A stretch of DNA of 11,010 nt, from contig CAIYKK010000397.1 of the NCBI GenBank assembly GCA_903926695.1, positions 1 through 11,010 of the forward strand, read 5' to 3'. How positions within the stretch are numbered: the first letter of the stretch is position 1; each line of letters begins with the position of its first letter. A program made the translations under genes and the position numbers. Below are positions 5,645 through 11,010 of this stretch, piece after piece. The stretch is from an uncultured Burkholderiales bacterium. GTDB taxonomy: Bacteria > Pseudomonadota > Gammaproteobacteria > Burkholderiales > Burkholderiaceae_C. The notes below the pieces were generated by a model, which saw nothing but the letters and a program-made list of their open reading frames with translations, was not told where the DNA came from and searched no databases.

Positions 5645-6802
5645 ATGCTTTCTGAAGACTTCCCGCCGCGCATCGACGTGCAGGACACGCCGCAAGGCCG
5701 CCTGCTGCGGGTGCTGGGCGCGTGGACAGCCGCCAGCCTGACCGGAAAACCGACCTGGGAGGCGCTGACGGTCCAGTTCAACGCCCTGCGCGGCGGTGCT
5801 GGTTCGCTTAAATCTCCTCCCGCCATCGTCGGCCAGTGGAGCCTCGCGGACATCGGCAAGCTCGACTACCTCGGTGCGCAACTGCTGTGGAGCCAGTGGG
5901 GCCAGCGCTGGCCCGACGGCCTGCAACTGTTGCCCGAGCAGCGCCGCATGTTTGAAAACGTCGAAAAATTCACCGTCGCGCCTGCGCCCGTGCGCCCGAC
6001 CGCGTGGGGCCAGCCACTGCGCCAGCTGGGCGAGCGCCTGTTCAACCTGATGGACCACGTTGTCGGGCTGGTGCAACTGCTCGGCCAGTTGGTGCTGGAC
6101 ATTGCGCGGCTGATCCGGCGCCCGCAGCAAGGGCCGTGGCGCGATTTTTCCGGCCACCTTTACCACTTCGGCGCGACGGCGCTGCACATCACGGCGCTGG
6201 TGGGATTTTTGATCGGCGTGGTGCTGGCTTATCTGATCTCGCAGCAGTTGCGCCAGTTCGGCGCTGACGCGTTTATCGTCAACATTCTGGGCGTTTCGCT
6301 GATCCGCGAACTCGGCCCGGTGCTGGCGGCGATTTTGATTGCCGGGCGCAGCGGCTCGGCCATCACCGCGCAAATCGGCGTGATGCGCGTCACCGAAGAA
6401 CTGGACGCGATGCGTGTCATGGGCATTCCGCAAGGTTTTCGGCTGGTGATGCCGCGTGCGCTGGCGCTGGCGCTGGTGATGCCGCTGGTCAGCGTCTGGA
6501 CCACGCTGGCCGCGCTGCTGGGCGGCATGCTGGCGGCGGACATTTCGATGGGCATCACGCCTTCGTTTTTTATCAATGCGCTGCCCGCCGCCGTCAAACT
6601 GTCCAATCTGGCGCTGGCCACGGCCAAGTCGGTGGTGTTTGGCGGGCTGATTGCGCTCGTCGGTTGTCATTACGGCCTGCGCATCAAACCCAACACCGAA
6701 AGCCTGGGCCAGGGCACGACGGCTTCGGTGGTGACTTCGATTACCGTGGTGCTGCTGGTCGATGCGCTGTTTGCGGTGCTGTTCAAAAGTATTGGCATTT
6801 GA
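5645..6802 (+). CDS. MlaE-family ABC permease with N-terminal STAS (MlaB-like) domain
   Basis: A 385-residue inner-membrane permease of an MCE-type lipid transporter. Residues about 19-108 have the pattern of a STAS domain (LLRVLGAWTAASL, then a helix, then WSLADIGKLDYLGAQLL like the canonical D-x-x-x-h-D-x-x-G-A-x-L-L). Residues about 120-385 are the MlaE permease: an amphipathic N-terminal helix, then hydrophobic segments and the strongly conserved coupling region RELGPVLAAILIAGRSGSAI (221-240) followed by VTEELDAMRVMGI. Stand-alone MlaE is about 260 residues; the extra length is explained by the STAS part, which in E. coli is the separate protein MlaB that binds the ATPase. There is no good ribosome binding site before ATG 5645, so the exact start is less sure. 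It is the first gene of a four-gene operon and abuts the ATPase gene with no spacing. Confidence 0.93.
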   Translation: MLSEDFPPRIDVQDTPQGRLLRVLGAWTAASLTGKPTWEALTVQFNALRGGAGSLKSPPAIVGQWSLADIGKLDYLGAQLLWSQWGQRWPDGLQLLPEQRRMFENVEKFTVAPAPVRPTAWGQPLRQLGERLFNLMDHVVGLVQLLGQLVLDIARLIRRPQQGPWRDFSGHLYHFGATALHITALVGFLIGVVLAYLISQQLRQFGADAFIVNILGVSLIRELGPVLAAILIAGRSGSAITAQIGVMRVTEELDAMRVMGIPQGFRLVMPRALALALVMPLVSVWTTLAALLGGMLAADISMGITPSFFINALPAAVKLSNLALATAKSVVFGGLIALVGCHYGLRIKPNTESLGQGTTASVVTSITVVLLVDALFAVLFKSIGI

Positions 6803-7591
6803 ATGACTGAGCCCGTTGTTGACATTCGCCAGCTCTGGACTGTGTTCCAGAACGGCGACAAACAAGCCGTGATCCACCAAGACCTCGATTTGACCGTCCA
6901 GCGCGGCGAGGTGCTCTCGCTCGTCGGCGGTTCGGGCACCGGCAAAACCGTGCTGCTGCGCCAGATGCTGGGGCTGGAAATCCCGGCGCGCGGCACCATC
7001 ACCGTGCTGGGCAGGCCAGTGGCCGAGCTGGGCCAGCGCGGCGCGGCCAGCCGCGTGGGCATGCTGTTTCAGCAGGGCGCGCTGTTTTCGGCCTTCACCG
7101 TGCTGGAAAACATCGCTTTTCCGCTGCGCGAGCTGGGCGTGTTGCCCGCTGGCCTGATCCGCGACGCCGCCATGGTCAAGCTGCAGATGGTCGGCCTGCC
7201 GCCCGAGGCGGCGGACAAAATGCCCAGCGACCTCTCGGGCGGCATGATCAAGCGGGTGGCGCTGGCGCGGGCGCTGATCATGGACCCGCCGCTGCTGCTG
7301 CTCGACGAGCCAACCGCCGGGCTGGACCCGGAAAGCTCGGACAGCTTTTGTGCCCTGCTGCGCTCGCTGCACGAAGCGATGGGGCTGACGGTGATCATGG
7401 TCACGCACGATCTGGACACGATTTTTGAACTCAGCACCCGCATTGCCGTGCTGGCCGAGCACAAAGTCATCATCAATGCCGCGCCGCGCCAGGTGGTGGC
7501 GTTTGAGCATCCGTTTATCCGCGAATTTTTCCTCGGGGAGCGCGGGCGGCGCGCCATGGCGCTGCTGGCGCCGTCCCCGCAGTTGCTGTAA
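6803..7591 (+). CDS. MlaF-like ABC transporter ATPase of the MCE system
   Basis: A 262-residue cytoplasmic ATPase that powers the MlaE-type permease. All nucleotide-binding elements are present: Walker A GGSGTGKT (42-49), Q-loop Q90 (MLFQQGALF), signature LSGGM (144-148), Walker B LLLLDEP (164-170) with the D-loop AGLDP, and the H-loop histidine H202 (VTHD). The QQGALFSAFTVLENIAFPLRE segment and the C-terminal FFLGERGRR are typical of the MlaF branch rather than other importers or exporters. The ATG directly follows the TGA of the permease gene (zero bases between) and no separate ribosome binding site is obvious, so translation is probably coupled. Confidence 0.95.
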   Translation: MTEPVVDIRQLWTVFQNGDKQAVIHQDLDLTVQRGEVLSLVGGSGTGKTVLLRQMLGLEIPARGTITVLGRPVAELGQRGAASRVGMLFQQGALFSAFTVLENIAFPLRELGVLPAGLIRDAAMVKLQMVGLPPEAADKMPSDLSGGMIKRVALARALIMDPPLLLLDEPTAGLDPESSDSFCALLRSLHEAMGLTVIMVTHDLDTIFELSTRIAVLAEHKVIINAAPRQVVAFEHPFIREFFLGERGRRAMALLAPSPQLL

Positions 7592-7606
7592 GAAAGACTT
7601 CACATC

Positions 7607-8545
7607 ATGGAAAACAAAGCCCATGCCCTGGTTGCCGGGGTGTTCGTCGTGATCACCGCCGCGCTGCTGACGCTGCTGGCCGTCTGGCTCATGCGTGACA
7701 GCACCCAGCGCAACCTGTACGAAATGAGCACCAGTGAAACCGTCATCGGCCTGCAGCCGCAGGCGGCGGTGCGCTTTCGCGGCGTGCCCGTGGGCAAGGT
7801 CGAGCGTATCGGCTTTGATGACAAGATCGAAGGCAATGTGCTGATCCGCATCTCGGTGGACCGCGCCGCGCCGGTGACTTCGTCTACCTTTGCCAGCGTG
7901 GCCTCGCAGGGCGTGACCGGGCTGGGTTTTATCCAGCTCGATGACGACAATGACAAAAACAGCGCTCCGGCCAGGCCGCTGCAGTCGGCCAACGGCGAGC
8001 TGCCGCGCATTCCGCTCAGGCCCGGCGGGCTGAGCCGACTGCTCAAGCAGAGCGAGGCGATTTTTAACCAGGCAGAGCAGGCCACGGCCCGGCTCAACCA
8101 GCTGCTGTCGGACAAGAACCAGCAGGCCGTGACCACCGCCGTGACCCAGCTCAGCGAAGCCGCTGGCAGCCTGAACCGGCTGGCGAAAAACCTCGAACCC
8201 ACCGTGGCGGCTTTGCCAGCCCTGTCGCACGACGCGGGCGCGGCCTTGCGCTCGGTCAAGGTCGTGACGGACGAAGTGGGCATCACCACCCGGCGGCTGA
8301 ACCAGCCCGGCGGGGCACTGGACAAGCTCTCCGATGGCGGTACGGCGCTGTCGGCGGGCGTGCAGACTTTCAGCGCCTCAACGCTGCCCAAGCTGGGCGA
8401 GGTGGTCGATGAGACCTCCCGCACCATGCGCCAGTTGCGCCGCACCGTCAGCGCGGTGGACGACAACCCGCAGTCGCTGATTTTTGGCAACGGCACACCG
8501 CGCCCCGGTCCCGGCGAGCCCGGTTTTTCTGACAAGGACGATTGA
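7607..8545 (+). CDS. MlaD-like MCE-domain protein with long helical C-terminal tail
   Basis: A 312-residue substrate-binding subunit anchored in the inner membrane by one N-terminal helix (about 7-29, LVAGVFVVITAALLTLLAVW). The MCE domain spans about 38-113: FRGVPVGKVERIGFD at 57-71 and SVASQGVTGLGFIQLD at 97-112 are its signature strands. MCE domains form hexameric rings with a central lipid channel. E. coli MlaD is only about 180 residues; here some 180 residues follow the domain, predicted largely helical with regular hydrophobic spacing (about 140-285), and ending in a DDNPQSLIFG motif (285-294). Such a tail could form a needle or tube reaching further into the periplasm, as in PqiB-type proteins. 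The gene begins 15 bases after the ATPase gene with GAAAG as ribosome binding site. Confidence 0.93.
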   Translation: MENKAHALVAGVFVVITAALLTLLAVWLMRDSTQRNLYEMSTSETVIGLQPQAAVRFRGVPVGKVERIGFDDKIEGNVLIRISVDRAAPVTSSTFASVASQGVTGLGFIQLDDDNDKNSAPARPLQSANGELPRIPLRPGGLSRLLKQSEAIFNQAEQATARLNQLLSDKNQQAVTTAVTQLSEAAGSLNRLAKNLEPTVAALPALSHDAGAALRSVKVVTDEVGITTRRLNQPGGALDKLSDGGTALSAGVQTFSASTLPKLGEVVDETSRTMRQLRRTVSAVDDNPQSLIFGNGTPRPGPGEPGFSDKDD

Positions 8546-9249
8546 TGACGATGTTTAAAACCGCTTGCGCCGCGCTGAATTCACCCGCTGGCCGGGCAGG
8601 CCGCCGCAGCGTCCGGGTGGCGTGTGGCTGGCTGCTGGCTGCCGCTGTGCTGGGCGGCTGCGCGCTGCCCGACAAGCCCCGGCGCGCCGCCCTGTACGAC
8701 TTCGGGCCGGGTGAACTCAGCGCCGAGACTGCCGGGCCGCAGCGCGTCGCTTTGCCGCCGCTGGCCGTTGCCGACATCATCACCGCTGGCGGCATGCTGG
8801 AAAACCAGGCCGTGCTGTACCGCCTGGGCTATACCGACGCCCAGCAATTGCGCCCCTATTCGCAGGCGCGCTGGACCATGCCGCCCGCGCAATTGCTGCG
8901 CCAGCGCCTGCGCGACCGCCTGGGCCAGCACCGCGCTGTGCTCAACGCCCGCGAAGGTGTGGTGCTCAATCGCAGCCAGCACGCCAGCCTGCCGCTGCTG
9001 CGTCTGGAGCTGGAAGAATTCAGCCAGCTGTTCAGCGCGCCTGAAACCAGCGCCGGGCTGATCAGGCTGCAGGCCACGTTGCTGGACATCACGCCCAGCG
9101 GCGAAAGGCTGGTGGCCCAGCGCGTGGTGGTCGTGCAGCGCCCCGCATCCAGCCCCGATGCGCCCGGCGGCGTGCGCGCCCTCACGAGCGCCGCCGATGC
9201 CGCCATTGACGAGCTGGAACAGTGGCTGCGGCAAATGCCGACGCGCTGA
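8545..9249 (+). CDS. PqiC/DUF330-type ABC transport auxiliary lipoprotein
   Basis: A 234-residue predicted lipoprotein of the ABC_trans_aux (DUF330, PqiC-like) family. The start ATG at 8545 overlaps the stop of the MCE gene (TGATG), with AAGGA six bases upstream; TTG 8542 and ATG 8551 are less likely. A basic N-terminus and hydrophobic stretch lead to the lipobox LGGC with C39 as the lipidated residue. The residue after the Cys is Ala, not Asp, which favours sorting to the outer membrane. The mature part shows the family pattern: LYDFGPG near the start, a strand RVALPPLAVADIITAGGM, then YSQARWTMPPAQLLRQRLRD (105-124), and a C-terminal amphipathic helix. E. coli PqiC is an outer-membrane lipoprotein that works with the MCE protein PqiB, so this one probably receives the helical tail of the MCE protein upstream. 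Confidence 0.9.
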   Translation: MTMFKTACAALNSPAGRAGRRSVRVACGWLLAAAVLGGCALPDKPRRAALYDFGPGELSAETAGPQRVALPPLAVADIITAGGMLENQAVLYRLGYTDAQQLRPYSQARWTMPPAQLLRQRLRDRLGQHRAVLNAREGVVLNRSQHASLPLLRLELEEFSQLFSAPETSAGLIRLQATLLDITPSGERLVAQRVVVVQRPASSPDAPGGVRALTSAADAAIDELEQWLRQMPTR

Positions 9250-9255
9250 AAAAAA

Positions 9256-9888
9256 TCAGCCGCGCAGCACCGGAAACAGCTTGCCCAGGCCGTCGGCCAT
9301 CACCTCGACGGCCAGCGCCGCCAAAATCAAGCCCATCAGCCGCGTCATGACGTTGATGCCGGTTTTGCCCAGAACCCGCGCAATCGGCTCGGCCAGCGAA
9401 AAACACAGGGCCGTGGCCAGCCCGATCACCAGCCCGTAACCGACCAGCGTGCCGAGCTGCAACAGGGTTTTGGCTTTTTCCGCGTAAATCACCACGGTGG
9501 ACATGGTGGCCGGGCCGGTCAGCAGCGGAATGGTCAGCGGCACCACGGCAATGCTGGCACCCTGGGCGGCTTTTTCGGCGCCGTCTTCCATTTCGCTGGT
9601 GGTGGTTTTGGCCTCGGCGGGCTGGGCGTTGAGCATGTTCAGCGCGCTGGTCAGCAGCAGCATGCCGCCGCCGACCTGAAAGCTCGCCAGCGAAATGCCG
9701 AAAAACGACAGAATCTGCAGCCCCAGCAGCGCGCTGATGGCAATCACCACCACGGCGCTGAACGAGGCGACGGCAATGGTGCGCTGGCGCTGGGCTTGAG
9801 AAAATCCCTGGGTGTAATGGATGAAAAATGGCACGATGGCCAGCGGGTTGACGATGGCCAGCAGCGTCACCAAGGGTTTGAAATCCAT
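9256..9888 (-). CDS. MarC-family integral membrane protein
   Basis: A 210-residue inner-membrane protein of the MarC family (UPF0056), with about six membrane helices. The hallmark segments are VTLLAIVNPLAIVPFFIHYT near the N-terminus, FQVGGGMLLLTSALNML (70-86) and IAVVPLTIPLLTGPATMSTV (113-132), with the conserved PLTIPLLTGPAT. Despite the name, which comes from the multiple antibiotic resistance locus of E. coli, MarC has no proven role in resistance and its transported substrate is unknown. ATG at 9888 was chosen because AAGGA lies five bases upstream and conserved residues follow at once; the longer frame upstream looks non-coding. The gene converges on the lipoprotein gene with only six bases between the stops. 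Confidence 0.93.
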   Translation of the reverse strand: MDFKPLVTLLAIVNPLAIVPFFIHYTQGFSQAQRQRTIAVASFSAVVVIAISALLGLQILSFFGISLASFQVGGGMLLLTSALNMLNAQPAEAKTTTSEMEDGAEKAAQGASIAVVPLTIPLLTGPATMSTVVIYAEKAKTLLQLGTLVGYGLVIGLATALCFSLAEPIARVLGKTGINVMTRLMGLILAALAVEVMADGLGKLFPVLRG

Positions 9889-10158
9889 GAGCATCCTTGT
9901 GCCGCATCCGGCAAAGCGCCTGCGGCGGTAGCGGGCATTGTCGCCGAGCGGGCCGTTTTGAGCGGACGCTGTGCGGTGGCTGACGGGCCGCTGGGGGTTG
10001 GTTGCGTTGAGGGATGTCATTGACGCTGCGCCGTTCTGGCGGCAGCATAGGCGAGGGTCGCGCCTTGCGGCAATCCGGGGCGGCATCATCCGCCGTCCGG
10101 GGCGCCCGGCGCCTTTTTTGATTTGCAACTTGAACAACCAATGGGAGCATCAAGCATC
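9889..10158. other. Divergent intergenic region between marC-like gene and hydrolase gene
   Basis: These 270 bases hold the ribosome binding site of the marC-like gene at the left and the leader of the hydrolase gene at the right. Apart from a terminator-like hairpin at 10101-10119, I see no convincing promoter, operator or small gene. Confidence 0.4.
10101..10119 (+). terminator. Terminator-like hairpin upstream of the hydrolase gene
   Basis: GGCGC (10101-10105), loop CCG, GCGCC (10109-10113), followed directly by six T. This is a short but GC-only stem with a U-tract, in plus orientation. There is no plus-strand gene just upstream, because marC lies on the minus strand. It may stop antisense transcription across marC, or act within the leader of the hydrolase transcript, whose start codon lies 40 bases further on. 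Confidence 0.45.
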
Positions 10159-10848
10159 ATGGGTCAATTTAACAATCTCCAGGCCGCCGACGGTTTTATC
10201 GTGCCGACCTACGTGGCGCAGCCCGAGGGCGCGCCGCGCGGCGCGGTCGTGGTGCTGCAGGAAATTTTTGGCGTCAACTCGCATATTCGCAGCGTGGCTG
10301 ATCGCTTTGCCGCAGCCGGTTATCTGGCGGTGGCGCCGTCCACCTTCGAGCGGGTCAAGCCCGGCGTCGATCTGGGTTACACCGAGGACGACATGACAGC
10401 CGGGTTTGAACTCAAAACCGCTGTCGATGCCCTGCCCGGCGCGGGCGTGCTGCCCGACATTCAGGCCGCCATCGACTACGCGGCCAAGGCCAGCGGCGCC
10501 AAGGTGGGCATCGTCGGCTTTTGCTGGGGCGGACTGCTGAGCTGGCGTGCGGCCTGCCAGCTTCAGGGGCTGTCGGCGGCGGTGGTGTATTACGGCGGCG
10601 GCATCACCGCCGAGGCCGAAATTGCCCGCCAGCCGCAATGCCCGGTGCTGGCGCACTTCGGCGATCAGGATCAGTGGATTCCGATGGAAGGCATTCAGGC
10701 TTTTGGCAACGCGCACCCGGAGGTGGAAGTCCACGTCTATCCGGCCAGCCACGGTTTTAACTGCGACCAGCGCAGCGCTTACAACGAGGCCGCCGCCCAG
10801 GTGGCGCGTGAACGCACGCTGGATTTTTTCGCGGCCCGGCTGGGGTAA
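10159..10848 (+). CDS. Dienelactone hydrolase family protein
   Basis: A 229-residue cytoplasmic alpha/beta hydrolase of the dienelactone hydrolase family, close to the roughly 236 residues of the classic Pseudomonas enzyme. The catalytic triad is complete: nucleophile C122 in GFCWGG, D171 in HFGDQDQWIP and H198 in PASHGF. The glutamate that positions the cysteine is also present (E35 in QEIFGVN). ATG at 10159 gives the usual short N-terminus (MGQFNNLQAADGF) and is preceded by GGGAG about eleven bases upstream; ATG 10141 has no ribosome binding site. Classic members hydrolyse dienelactone to maleylacetate in chlorocatechol breakdown, but no other gene of that pathway is here. It is therefore a general carboxymethylenebutenolidase-like enzyme with unknown natural substrate. 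Confidence 0.93.
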   Translation: MGQFNNLQAADGFIVPTYVAQPEGAPRGAVVVLQEIFGVNSHIRSVADRFAAAGYLAVAPSTFERVKPGVDLGYTEDDMTAGFELKTAVDALPGAGVLPDIQAAIDYAAKASGAKVGIVGFCWGGLLSWRAACQLQGLSAAVVYYGGGITAEAEIARQPQCPVLAHFGDQDQWIPMEGIQAFGNAHPEVEVHVYPASHGFNCDQRSAYNEAAAQVARERTLDFFAARLG

Positions 10849-10855
10849 AGCGCTT

Positions 10856-11010
10856 TTAATGGCGCGTTCTGGCCAGATAACGCTTGCGCCAGAACACCGA
10901 TACCACCACAACCACCAGCAGCAGCATCAGGCTGAATGTCCACCAAAAGCCGTTAGCCGAATGGATGATGGGCAAAAACTCAAAGTTCATGCCGAAAAAG
11001 CCGGTGATCA
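10856..11010 (-). CDS. corA: CorA magnesium/cobalt transporter (3' part, cut by window edge)
   Basis: The last 51 codons of a leftward gene, ending in TAA at 10856-10858. The visible residues begin ITGFFGMNFEFLP. GMN followed by F is the signature of CorA-family divalent cation channels, located in the loop after the first membrane helix, where it selects hydrated Mg2+. It is followed by a periplasmic loop (SANGFWW), the second membrane helix (FSLMLLLVVVVVSVFW) and a short basic tail (RKRYLARTRH), the normal CorA C-terminus. CorA forms a pentameric inner-membrane channel. The stop is seven bases from the stop of the convergent hydrolase gene. Confidence 0.9.
   Translation of the reverse strand, partial: ITGFFGMNFEFLPIIHSANGFWWTFSLMLLLVVVVVSVFWRKRYLARTRH

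Noticed and set aside
5606..8230. Very long (874-codon) minus-strand open frame opposite the MCE operon
   Set aside because: It lies antisense to three well-supported genes. Its translation is rich in His, Arg, Gln and Asp with no family pattern, as expected of a shadow frame in GC-rich DNA.
10847..10856. AAAGCGCTTT palindrome at the hydrolase/corA junction
   Set aside because: A ten-base perfect palindrome without a loop, too short for a terminator and common by chance.

Overview
The window looks like a stretch of chromosome from a GC-rich betaproteobacterium, most likely a member of the Comamonadaceae/Burkholderiales. This is inferred from base composition, codon use and the style of the encoded proteins; no 16S or other marker gene is present. 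Ten complete protein genes and two edge-truncated ones are supported. No tRNA, rRNA, CRISPR array, insertion sequence or phage gene was seen.

Left part (1-3610): the 5' end of a TauE/SafE-type membrane permease runs leftward off the window. A 413-base intergenic region follows. It holds a hairpin plus U-tract oriented leftward, which could end a small RNA, and a two-part nitrogen-control promoter pointing rightward: a perfect NtrC-type palindrome at 515-531 and a sigma-54 type -24/-12 element at 645-660. These sit upstream of an AmtB ammonium channel gene (702-2237) and a small uncharacterised gene (2279-2650) that is probably co-transcribed. An orphan PhnD-like periplasmic binding protein gene (2783-3610) comes next.

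Middle (3641-9249): a GMC-family FAD oxidoreductase is encoded on the minus strand. Divergent from it is a tight four-gene operon for an MCE-type lipid transporter: a STAS-MlaE fusion permease, an MlaF-like ATPase, a single-TM MCE protein with a long helical tail, and a PqiC/DUF330-type outer-membrane lipoprotein. The genes abut or overlap, so they are almost certainly one transcript. The ABC core is Mla-like, the lipoprotein is Pqi-like, and no MlaC shuttle is encoded here.

Right part (9256-11010): a MarC-family membrane protein (minus strand) converges on the lipoprotein gene. A dienelactone-hydrolase family enzyme (plus strand) has its full Cys-Asp-His triad. The window ends inside the 3' end of corA (minus strand), recognised by its GMN motif.

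Most of the window is ordinary housekeeping and transport content. The parts most worth a second look are the nitrogen-control region with its possible divergent small RNA, the unknown gene behind amtB, and the mixed Mla/Pqi transporter.
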